A stretch of 27,717 nucleotides of DNA from Merdiplasma sp045118075 (lineage in GTDB: Bacteria > Bacillota > Clostridia > Lachnospirales > Lachnospiraceae), in contig JBGUOI010000184.1 in assembly GCA_045118075.1 (NCBI GenBank), positions 1 through 27,717 of the forward strand, read 5' to 3'. This document shows positions 6,849 through 14,138 of the stretch, piece by piece. The notes under the pieces are model-generated. The model saw only the letters and a program-made list of their open reading frames with translations. It had not been told where the DNA came from and made no database searches. The translations under genes and the position numbers were made by a program. How positions within the stretch are numbered: the stretch's first letter is position 1; every line of letters begins with the position of its first letter.

Positions 6849-7661
6849 ATGTATGATGTCATGGTGATCGGATCCGGGCCGGCCGGACTCTCGGCTGCTG
6901 TTAATGTACGCCAGCGCGGGGGAAGCGTGATCTGCGTAGGAACGGCAAAAGAAAACAATCCGCTGTGGAAAGCAGAACGGATCGATAATTACCTGGGAAT
7001 GCCGGCACTGACCGGCAGCCAGATGATGGAGGCTTTTATCGCACATGCACAGGCGGCAGGCGTTGAGATGAAGAAGGAGCGCGTCCTGAACGCGTTTTAC
7101 GCAGGCGATCATTGGATGATGAGTGCCGGTGCCGACGTGCTGGAGGCTTATGCAGTCGTTTTTGCGGGCGGAATCAGCCGCGGAAAGGCATGGCCCGGCG
7201 AGGAGGAATACGTAGGGAAAGGCGTCAGCTACTGCGCGACCTGCGACGGTATGCTCTACCGCGGCAAAGATGTCGTTGTCATCGGTTACGGCAGCGCGGA
7301 TAAAGAGGAAGCGGAGTATCTTGAACAGATCGGCTGTCATGTTGAATATCGACAAAAACCGAAAACGGTCAGGATCATAGGAGATAAGAAAGTATCAGCC
7401 GCAGAAGTGGATTCGGAAACGCTTCCCTGTGCGTGTGTATTTATACTCAGGCCTTCCCTGGCTCCGTCCTCACTGTTCCCGGGGATCGAACTAAACGGAA
7501 ATTACCTGAAAGTCGATGATGATATGGCGACAAACCTTCCCGGGCTGTATGCAGCCGGTGACTGTACCGGGCGGCCTCTGCAGGTGGCAAGGGCAGTAGG
7601 CCAGGGCCTTGTGGCAGGCCAGAAAGCCATGGAATGGGCCGTAAACGCCAAAAATAGCTGA
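6849..7661 (+). CDS. Thioredoxin-reductase-like FAD oxidoreductase with degenerate NADPH site
   Basis: A 270-residue flavoprotein. The FAD-binding Rossmann motif is at the N-terminus (GSGPAGLSAAV, residues 8-18). The redox-active CATC lies at residues 129-132, and the second FAD motif is near the C-terminus (GLYAAGDCTG with QVARAVGQGLVAG). This is the thioredoxin reductase fold, but the protein is about 40 residues shorter than usual. The nucleotide-binding insert is reduced: the usual GGGDSA motif reads GYGSAD, and the HRRxxxR motif that binds the NADPH phosphate is absent. It may therefore use another donor, such as ferredoxin, as described for some clostridial flavin thioredoxin reductases, or a different partner. 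No thioredoxin gene is adjacent. AGGGAG at 6835-6840 serves the ATG. Confidence 0.85.
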   Translation: MYDVMVIGSGPAGLSAAVNVRQRGGSVICVGTAKENNPLWKAERIDNYLGMPALTGSQMMEAFIAHAQAAGVEMKKERVLNAFYAGDHWMMSAGADVLEAYAVVFAGGISRGKAWPGEEEYVGKGVSYCATCDGMLYRGKDVVVIGYGSADKEEAEYLEQIGCHVEYRQKPKTVRIIGDKKVSAAEVDSETLPCACVFILRPSLAPSSLFPGIELNGNYLKVDDDMATNLPGLYAAGDCTGRPLQVARAVGQGLVAGQKAMEWAVNAKNS

Positions 7662-7707
7662 ATCGGTTAATAATTGCCTTTCTTTAAGGCGTTAATGGAG
7701 GAGAAAT

Positions 7708-8322
7708 ATGTATATTACCTGTCTTGATCTTGAGGGAGTACTCGTGCCGGAGATCTGGATCGCTTTTTCTGAGGCGAGCGGGATTCCGCAGCTGAGAAGA
7801 ACGACCCGTGATGAGCCGGATTATGACAAACTGATGAGGTATCGTCTTGATATCCTCAAAGAACACGGACTTGGCCTGAAACAGATTCAGGACACGATCG
7901 AAACGATCGATCCGCTCCCGGGAGCGAAAGAATTTCTGGATAAGCTGCGCGATCTGACGCAGGTCGTGATCATGAGCGATACGTTTACCCAGTTCGCCGC
8001 ACCGCTGATGAAAAAGCTCGGAAGGCCTACTTTGTTCTGTAATTCACTTGAGGTAGGTTCGGACGGCATGATCACGGGATACAGGATGAGGACAGCCCAG
8101 TCAAAGCTTTCGTCGGTGAAGGCGCTTCAGTCGATCGGATTTGATACGGTCGCTGCCGGCGACAGTTACAATGACCTTGCAATGATCCGTGCCAGCAAGG
8201 CAGGTTTCCTGTTCAGGTGCCCCCCAAACATAAGGGAAGACAATCCGGACCTTGACGCATTTGACACCTTTGACGAGCTCTATGAAGGAATCCGAAAAGT
8301 CGTGGAAACTGACGGAAACTGA
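7708..8322 (+). CDS. thrH: ThrH: phosphoserine phosphatase / homoserine phosphotransferase
   Basis: A 204-residue HAD-superfamily enzyme that matches ThrH along its length. Motif I reads CLDLEGVLVPE, with Asp7 as the nucleophile and Glu in place of the usual second Asp, a hallmark of the phosphoserine-phosphatase/ThrH group. Motif II is VIMSDTFTQF and motif IV is AGDSYNDLAM. The ThrH-specific segments EIWIAFSEASGI and CNSLEVGSDGMITGY are also present. ThrH removes phosphate from phosphoserine and can pass it to homoserine, which links serine and threonine synthesis. A strong GGAGGAG lies 6 bases before the ATG. The gene is 46 bases after the flavoprotein and 17 before the YitT gene, so the three are probably co-transcribed. 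Confidence 0.92.
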   Translation: MYITCLDLEGVLVPEIWIAFSEASGIPQLRRTTRDEPDYDKLMRYRLDILKEHGLGLKQIQDTIETIDPLPGAKEFLDKLRDLTQVVIMSDTFTQFAAPLMKKLGRPTLFCNSLEVGSDGMITGYRMRTAQSKLSSVKALQSIGFDTVAAGDSYNDLAMIRASKAGFLFRCPPNIREDNPDLDAFDTFDELYEGIRKVVETDGN

Positions 8323-8339
8323 TCCGAGAGGTTGAAAAG

Positions 8340-9224
8340 ATGGACAGATTGGATGAATTATCCCGCGCGAACCGGGTGACCAGGGAAACCTTCCGTATTC
8401 TGGTCCTTTTGACAGCATCCCTGATACTGGCTTTGAACATCAAGTCGTTTGTGAGGACCGGAGGGCTGTTCCCGGGAGGAGTTAACGGACTGACGCTGCT
8501 CATTCAGCGTGCGGCGCAGCGGTACCTGAATGCGGAAATTCCTTTCACGGCAGTCAACATGGTACTGAATGCGATTCCCATTTATATCGGCTTTCGGTAT
8601 ATCGGGAAGAAATTCACGGCTTATTCGTGCCTGGTGATCATTACCACGAATATCCTGACGGATCTGATCCCGGGCTTTACCGTAACGTCTGACCCGCTTC
8701 TGATCAGTGTGTTCGGTGGTCTGATCAATGCTGTCGCCATGAGCTTGTGCCTTCGTGAAGGTGCAACGACCGGGGGAACTGATTTTATCGGGATCTTCCT
8801 TTCTGACCGCAGAGGCCAGGACAGTTTCAATATTATACTGGGCATAAACGCCTGTATCCTGGTGACAGCAGGCTTTATGTTCGGCTGGGATAAAGCGCTG
8901 TATTCTATTATCTTCCAGTTCGTCTCCACACAGGTCCTTCATGTGACCTACCGGAATTATCAGCGTGAGACGCTTCTGATCGTCACTGAACATCCGGATG
9001 AGATCTGTACGGCGATCAGTGACGCGGTAGGCCACGGCGCAACGATCATGCATGGGGAAGGCGCCTACGGCGGAGAACCCAGAAGTGTGGTCTACTCGGT
9101 CATCTCAAGGTCCGATCACGGATCCGTGATGCGATCCGTCCGGCTGATCGATCCGAAGGCTTTTACCAATGTGATGCCTACGGATGAACTGCGCGGACGG
9201 TTTTATACCCGTCCTCACGATTAA
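8340..9224 (+). CDS. YitT-family membrane protein (DUF161/DUF2179)
   Basis: A 294-residue protein with five to six hydrophobic helices in the first 200 residues, followed by a soluble C-terminal domain. The order matches YitT proteins: an early FPGGVNGLTLLIQR segment, NAIPIYIGFRYIGKKF, SVFGGLINAVAMSLCLREGATTGG and TDFIGIFLS in the membrane part. The DUF2179 domain then reads ISDAVGHGATIMHGEGAYGG. The C-terminal fold resembles small ligand-sensing domains. The function of the family is not established; transport has been suggested. It is the last gene of the flavoprotein-thrH run, starting 17 bases after thrH behind a GAGAGG. No terminator was seen after it. Confidence 0.9.
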   Translation: MDRLDELSRANRVTRETFRILVLLTASLILALNIKSFVRTGGLFPGGVNGLTLLIQRAAQRYLNAEIPFTAVNMVLNAIPIYIGFRYIGKKFTAYSCLVIITTNILTDLIPGFTVTSDPLLISVFGGLINAVAMSLCLREGATTGGTDFIGIFLSDRRGQDSFNIILGINACILVTAGFMFGWDKALYSIIFQFVSTQVLHVTYRNYQRETLLIVTEHPDEICTAISDAVGHGATIMHGEGAYGGEPRSVVYSVISRSDHGSVMRSVRLIDPKAFTNVMPTDELRGRFYTRPHD

Positions 9225-9325
9225 TGATTTATTCATAATCAATTAAGGAGCCGAAATACTCCGGCTGTGATATGATAAGTGAGTGACAGGATCAAATACT
9301 ACGATAAACGTGGGAGTGTAATCAG

Positions 9326-10789
9326 GTGAAAGGTGTTAATTTTCTAAGAATTCTGGCCATAGTCCTTGTTCTGCTTCTGGGTACTGCCCTGGGACTGGGC
9401 TTTTTCTATGTCAAACAGCAGGATGAGAGGACGACGTTTTTCTCCAAAACGCTGGTCAACGGCTCGGATGTGTCGGATGAGACACCGCAGCAGGTACTCG
9501 AATCCATCCTGAAAGCCTATTCGGCAAAAACGGTGATCATTCGTGAAAAAGGAGAGGATAATATCAAGGGGGACCTGGCTTATTTCGGATACCTGATCGA
9601 CAGCGACAAGATCCTTAAGCAGCTCAACGATGCCCTTGCCTCACAAAAGAGCAGTTTCTTCGCGATGTTTGCGAGCCTGGTCAACGGCAATAATTTCAAT
9701 GTCAATATCCCGTATACTTATCATGAAGAGATCTTTGAAGCTGCGGTCAACTGCGCATCCCTGAAAGAGGAGCGCTTCCCGAGCGTTGATTCAGAGATGG
9801 TTTATGATAAAAAGAAGAAAGAATATTCGGTCACCCAGGAAGTATACGGTAATGAAATGACCGATGAGAGCCTGCGCGAATATGTCCACGGCCAGCTTGT
9901 CCCGTTCGTGACCTCCGGGAGCGGGGAACTGGTGCTTACCATGGATATACCTGAAAGCCTGTATATCAAACCCGTTAAGACCGCCCAGGATATCGAGCTC
10001 AACAATCTGTGCAATATCTACAATCGGTTCTGCAAAGCGCAGATCACGTATGAATTCGGCAGCAAGAAAGAAAAGCTTGACTGGGATACCATTAAGGACT
10101 GGATCCTCATCGAGAACGGTGAGGGAGTCATCAGCCGGGAGAAACTCGGGGAGTTCGTCATGAACCTCGGGATGAAATACAATACGCTTCACCTTGACCG
10201 GTCTTTCCACACGTCGTACGGCAATGATATTGTGATCGACGGCAGCATGAATGATTACGGCTACATGATCGATGAGGAGGCTGAAGTTACTCAGCTGGCG
10301 GCGGATATCGCTTCCAATCAGAAGGTCAGCCGGGAACCGGTCTACATCAAGACGATCAGTGAGTACGGAAATCCTGTTTATTACTCCAGAGACGGCAAGG
10401 ATGACCTGAACGGAAACTATGTGGAGATCAGCCTTAACGCACAGCATCTGTGGTTCTATGTGGACGGCGGCCTGGTGGTCGAGACAGATATCGTTTCCGG
10501 CTGCGTAGCTAAAAAGGCGGAAACCCAGAGAGGCGTCTTCCCGCTGGCTTACAAGGAAAGTCCCTCCGTACTCGTCGGAGCGGATGCCGCCAACGGGTAC
10601 CGGACCGAGGTTACCTACTGGATGCCGTTCTATGACGGTCAGGGACTGCATGATGCCAACTGGCGCTATTCATTCGGCGGGCAGATCTACAAGACCAACG
10701 GTTCGCACGGATGCGTGAACCTGCCTCCCTATGCGGCGCAGATGATCTACAATTATATCAAGGACGGCATGCCCATCGTGATCTATTGA
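9326..10789 (+). CDS. L,D-transpeptidase with PG_binding_4-type domain
   Basis: A 487-residue protein. An N-terminal membrane anchor (residues 7-27, ILAIVLVLLLGTALGLGFFY) is followed by a long region of about 300 residues resembling the PG_binding_4 module found before YkuD domains in Firmicutes. The YkuD catalytic domain covers roughly residues 370-487. The active-site motif reads NGSHGCVNLP, with Cys463 as the nucleophile. Such enzymes make 3-3 peptidoglycan cross-links outside the membrane and can resist classical penicillins. The start is GTG at 9326, behind GGGAG at 9312-9316. An extended -10-like TGATATGAT near 9270-9278 may be its promoter, but no -35 fits well. The WYL regulator gene starts 14 bases after its stop. 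Confidence 0.92.
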   Translation: MKGVNFLRILAIVLVLLLGTALGLGFFYVKQQDERTTFFSKTLVNGSDVSDETPQQVLESILKAYSAKTVIIREKGEDNIKGDLAYFGYLIDSDKILKQLNDALASQKSSFFAMFASLVNGNNFNVNIPYTYHEEIFEAAVNCASLKEERFPSVDSEMVYDKKKKEYSVTQEVYGNEMTDESLREYVHGQLVPFVTSGSGELVLTMDIPESLYIKPVKTAQDIELNNLCNIYNRFCKAQITYEFGSKKEKLDWDTIKDWILIENGEGVISREKLGEFVMNLGMKYNTLHLDRSFHTSYGNDIVIDGSMNDYGYMIDEEAEVTQLAADIASNQKVSREPVYIKTISEYGNPVYYSRDGKDDLNGNYVEISLNAQHLWFYVDGGLVVETDIVSGCVAKKAETQRGVFPLAYKESPSVLVGADAANGYRTEVTYWMPFYDGQGLHDANWRYSFGGQIYKTNGSHGCVNLPPYAAQMIYNYIKDGMPIVIY

Positions 10790-10803
10790 CAGGAGGTGAG
10801 TCC

Positions 10804-11814
10804 ATGGCAGCCGCGTCAGGAAGGATGAGGATACTTTTTGTGCTGGAGATCCTACGGGAGAGAACTGACAAAGAGCATATCCTCAACGCGCAGCAGATCG
10901 CAAAGATCCTCGAGAGCGACTATGGCTGCACCTCCGAGAGAAAGACGATCTACGCGGATATCGATGCCCTCACCGAATATGGCTTCGATATCTGCAGGGC
11001 GAGGGGAGCTTCCTTCGGCTATTACCTGGGGGAGCGGGAATTCGACCAGGCGGAGCTGAAACTGCTTGTCGATGCCGTTCAATCCTCTAAATTCATTTCC
11101 CAGGCGCGCACGCAGGAGCTGATCAGGAAACTGGAAAAACTGACCAGCCGTGAGAAAGCCCGGGAGCTGAACAGGAGTGTATATATCCATAACCGGCCCA
11201 AAGCCGAAAATGAAGAGATCTTCTTGGTGGTTGACAAGCTGCATCAGGCGATCAACCGTAACAGGCAGATCTCGTTTCATTATGCCCAGTGGACGACAAA
11301 AAAGACCATGGAGCTGCGTTATGACGGGAAACCCGTGATCGTAAGCCCCTGGGCGCTCACCTGGGAGGATGAGAATTATTATCTCGTCGCCTATTCTCCG
11401 GCTGCCGATGCGATCCGGCATTACCGGGTGGACAAAATAAGAGACATTACACTGCTGGAAGAAAAACGGGAGGGGGCCGATCGCTTTGAACGGTTTGACC
11501 TGCCTTCCTTCATGAAAAAGACCTTCGGGATGTTCGGCGGTGAGGAGAGAAAGGTGACACTGCTTTGCCAGAACCGTTTTGCCGGTGTCATCATTGACCG
11601 GTTCGGCCGCCAGATCATGATGATCCCGGCGGATGAAGCTCATTTCCGGGTACATCTGGAGGTGGCACTGAGCCGGCAGTTTTTCGGATGGCTTGCCGGC
11701 CTCGGGCCAGGCGTGCGCATTGCCGCGCCGGAGGATGTGGCGGTCTCCTATCAGGAGTATCTGCAGGAGATCCTGCAGTCGTATAAGGAGGATGCGGATG
11801 ATACTGATTTGTGA
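10804..11814 (+). CDS. WYL-domain transcriptional regulator with N-terminal HTH
   Basis: A 336-residue protein. The N-terminal winged helix-turn-helix covers residues 5-60 (RILFVLEILRE, ILNAQQIAKIL, RKTIYADIDALTEYGFDI), followed by a helical linker. The WYL domain is at about residues 150-230 (NRQISFHYAQWT, IVSPWALTWEDENYYLVAY, IRHYRVDKIRDI), with the WCX-type C-terminal extension after it. WYL proteins act as ligand-responsive or nucleic-acid-responsive repressors and activators. The ligand and target are unknown here. The ATG at 10804 follows AGGAGG at 10791-10796; the frame remains open upstream into the transpeptidase gene, but nothing supports an earlier start. Its last 17 bases overlap pyrC, so the two are translationally linked. 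Confidence 0.92.
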   Translation: MAAASGRMRILFVLEILRERTDKEHILNAQQIAKILESDYGCTSERKTIYADIDALTEYGFDICRARGASFGYYLGEREFDQAELKLLVDAVQSSKFISQARTQELIRKLEKLTSREKARELNRSVYIHNRPKAENEEIFLVVDKLHQAINRNRQISFHYAQWTTKKTMELRYDGKPVIVSPWALTWEDENYYLVAYSPAADAIRHYRVDKIRDITLLEEKREGADRFERFDLPSFMKKTFGMFGGEERKVTLLCQNRFAGVIIDRFGRQIMMIPADEAHFRVHLEVALSRQFFGWLAGLGPGVRIAAPEDVAVSYQEYLQEILQSYKEDADDTDL

Positions 11815-13147
11815 CGCAAGAGTGGTCGATCCCGTGACGGGGACAGACATGGCTTCAGATATTCTGATCTGCGGTGATAAGATCACTGCGGTTGGTCCGG
11901 GCATCCTCGACGGCATCAATGAACTGATGCTGGAAAAGGCGGCGGCAGAAGAGATCGAATCAAGATCGCTGACAGTGATCAATGCGCAGGGACTTGTTGC
12001 TGCTCCGGGACTGGTCGATACGCACGTTCATTTCCGCGATCCGGGGTTTACCTGGAAGGAGGATATCCTTACCGGGGCAGCGGCGGCTGCCAGAGGCGGT
12101 TTTACCACGGTCGTGTGCATGGCGAACACCGATCCGCCTGTAGATGACCCGGAGACACTTCGATATGTGCTTGATAAAGGGGCCGGTACCGGAATACATG
12201 TTCTGAGCGCATCAACACTTACTGCCGGGATGGCCGGAAAGGAACTGACGGATCTGGAGACGATGGCCGGGTGCGGCGCAGCAGTCTTTACTGATGACGG
12301 AAAATGCGTAACGGACGAAAAACTGCTCCTGGAAGGAATGAAGAGAGCGGCCGCACTGGGAATACCGGTGAGCCTTCATGAGGAAGATCCGCTTCTTGTT
12401 GCGGCACCGGGGGTGAATGAAGGCGTTGTTGCGGAAAAGATCGGTTATCCGGGCGCAAGTGAACGGGCCGAACAGGTCATGACTGCCCGTGACAGTATCC
12501 TGTCGATGGCTGCCGGGGCCAGGATCTGCATCCAGCATGTGAGCAGCGCCGGTACGATAGAGATCATCCGACTGGCGAAGAAGATGGGGGCGGATATACA
12601 TGCAGAAGCTGCACCTCATCACTTTTCGCTGACGCAGGAGGCGGTTCTGGAATGCGGGACCAACGCGAGAATGAACCCGCCCCTTCGGACAGAAAATGAC
12701 CGCCTTGCGATCATCCGGGGTCTGCAGGACGGAACGATCGATATGATCGCGACCGATCATGCTCCTCACAGCGCGGAGGAGAAGGCAAAGCCGATGGAGC
12801 AAGCTCCCAGCGGAGTGGTCGGCCTTGAGACCGCTCTCGGGGCGGGTATTGAAGCGCTGGTCAAACCCGGGCACATTTCGCTGATGAAACTGCTGGAACT
12901 GATGAGTACGTCTCCATCCAGATTCCTCGGCCGGGTTCCCGGCAGTATCTGCGAAGGCGCAGCGGCAGATATCGTTCTTTTTGATGAGAATGAATATCGG
13001 ACGGTGGATCCGAAAGGCTTCGCCTCAAAGTCATCAAACAGTCCGTTTATAGGAAAACAGCTCCCGGGACAGGTCAAATATACGATCTGTGCGGGGAAGA
13101 TCGTTTACCGGGATGTAGGAGCTCCCCTGACGGAACACAAATGGTAA
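11798..13147 (+). CDS. pyrC: Dihydroorotase
   Basis: A 449-residue amidohydrolase that cyclises carbamoyl-aspartate to dihydroorotate, the third step of pyrimidine synthesis. The zinc-binding and catalytic motifs are intact: GLVDTHVHFRDPG with His76 and His78, the glycine-rich AAARGGFTTVVCMANTDP, the metal ligands in IQHVSS and HAEAAPHH, and the catalytic Asp in IATDHAPHS. The C-terminal strand block SICEGAAADIVLFD is typical. The ATG at 11798 is spaced 6 bases from AAGGAGG at 11785-11791; ATG 11792 lies against the site and is unlikely. The start overlaps the end of the WYL regulator by 17 bases. No other de novo pyrimidine gene is near. Confidence 0.95.
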   Translation: MILICDARVVDPVTGTDMASDILICGDKITAVGPGILDGINELMLEKAAAEEIESRSLTVINAQGLVAAPGLVDTHVHFRDPGFTWKEDILTGAAAAARGGFTTVVCMANTDPPVDDPETLRYVLDKGAGTGIHVLSASTLTAGMAGKELTDLETMAGCGAAVFTDDGKCVTDEKLLLEGMKRAAALGIPVSLHEEDPLLVAAPGVNEGVVAEKIGYPGASERAEQVMTARDSILSMAAGARICIQHVSSAGTIEIIRLAKKMGADIHAEAAPHHFSLTQEAVLECGTNARMNPPLRTENDRLAIIRGLQDGTIDMIATDHAPHSAEEKAKPMEQAPSGVVGLETALGAGIEALVKPGHISLMKLLELMSTSPSRFLGRVPGSICEGAAADIVLFDENEYRTVDPKGFASKSSNSPFIGKQLPGQVKYTICAGKIVYRDVGAPLTEHKW

Positions 13148-13150
13148 AAA

Positions 13151-13197
13151 AAACCGGTTTTTCCTTTGCACAATCACGGAAAAACCGGTTCTTTCTT
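13151..13197 (+). terminator. Rho-independent terminator after pyrC
   Basis: A 13-bp stem (AACCGGTTTTTCC at 13152-13164, GGAAAAACCGGTT at 13178-13190) with a 13-base loop, followed by CTTTCTT. It ends the transpeptidase-WYL-pyrC run. Confidence 0.9.
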
Positions 13198-13211
13198 ATG
13201 GATTTGGTCAA

Positions 13212-13240
13212 TTTACTTTTTTAGTGCGTACAGGTATACT
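13212..13240 (+). promoter_or_regulatory. Promoter of the HAD phosphatase-amylosucrase run
   Basis: TTTACT at 13212-13217, a 17-base spacer and TATACT at 13235-13240. Transcription from near 13247 excludes the in-frame GTG at 13224 as a start for the next gene. Confidence 0.65.
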
Positions 13241-13277
13241 TACATTTGACCGATCATCAGATGAAGGACTGGCTTTT

Positions 13278-14114
13278 ATGATAAACAGCAGAAAGATCGT
13301 TTTTCTTGATATAGACGGAACACTGACTCTTCCGGGCCGGATAGAGCCTCCGGAGAGTGCGCTCAGAGCAATAGAAGATGCCAGGAGAAACGGAAACCTG
13401 ATATTTATCTGTACCGGAAGAAGCAAAGTACTGCTTGATCCGCTTCTCCGCTTCGGCTTTGACGGGTATATCGGGAGCGCCGGCGGCTATATATGTGTCG
13501 GAGACAGGGTGATCTATGACTGCCCGATGAACAAAGAACAGAGTGAGCGGGCGATGAATATCCTGAAGGAAAACGGGATCTTCCGTACGATAGAATGCCT
13601 GGATTCCACTTATACGGATCCTGAGTTTGTCTCCTACCTGAAGGCACATCCCGACGAACCGGACAACAGTGAGCTCCTCAGATGGGTGGAAGGCAGGGAT
13701 TCAACGCTCGGCATCCTGCCGATCAGCTGCTACGACGGGGCCCCGGTCTATAAGATCGTGATCGTCGTGCCTAGTCCGGATGATCTTATCATACCGAAAA
13801 AACTTTTGGGAGATGAATTCTCTTTCCGGATTCAGAATCCGGAAAAAGGAAGAATGATGAACGGGGAACTGATCAACCGCGAATTCGACAAAGGGCGTGC
13901 CCTGAAAAAGGTATGCGAATACCTGGAAATACCGCTTTGCGATTCGATCGCATTCGGAGACAGCGCTAATGACAGGGAGATGCTTAAGGCTGCGGGGCTG
14001 AGCGTATGCATGGGCAACGGCAGTGATGAGATGAAAAAAATCTCGGATATGGTCTGCGCTGCAATCGAGGATGACGGCCTTGCACGGGCATTTGAGGAAC
14101 TGGGATTAATATAA
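13278..14114 (+). CDS. Cof-type HAD-IIB family hydrolase (sugar-phosphate phosphatase-like)
   Basis: A 278-residue HAD phosphatase. Motif I is VFLDIDGTLT (Asp11 and Asp13). Motif II is FICTGRS. The large type IIB cap domain lies between residues 80 and 190, and motif IV is SIAFGDSANDREML. Cof-type enzymes dephosphorylate sugar phosphates, flavin precursors or pyridoxal phosphate, and the substrate cannot be read from sequence. ATG 13278 has GAAGGA at 13263-13268. The frame is open further upstream, but the promoter at 13212-13240 rules that out. The amylosucrase-like gene follows 24 bases later, suggesting that sugar phosphates are the substrate; this is inference. Confidence 0.9.
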   Translation: MINSRKIVFLDIDGTLTLPGRIEPPESALRAIEDARRNGNLIFICTGRSKVLLDPLLRFGFDGYIGSAGGYICVGDRVIYDCPMNKEQSERAMNILKENGIFRTIECLDSTYTDPEFVSYLKAHPDEPDNSELLRWVEGRDSTLGILPISCYDGAPVYKIVIVVPSPDDLIIPKKLLGDEFSFRIQNPEKGRMMNGELINREFDKGRALKKVCEYLEIPLCDSIAFGDSANDREMLKAAGLSVCMGNGSDEMKKISDMVCAAIEDDGLARAFEELGLI

Positions 14115-14138
14115 CCGCTTACAGGAGAAACAAATCAG

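Noticed and set aside
9250..9270. GCCG/CGGC inverted repeat before the transpeptidase gene
   Set aside because: Four-base arms are too short to be distinguished from chance, and no T-run or known element matches.
10711..10803. Longer start for the WYL regulator
   Set aside because: It would overlap the transpeptidase by about 80 bases; ATG 10804 has AGGAGG at ideal spacing and the HTH begins right after it.
11693..11797. Longer start for pyrC
   Set aside because: It would add 35 residues unlike any dihydroorotase and overlap the WYL gene in another frame; ATG 11798 has a well-spaced AAGGAGG.
10852..11982. Antisense open frame of 376 codons over the WYL regulator and pyrC
   Set aside because: No domain is recognisable, and both plus-strand genes have intact motifs and ribosome sites.
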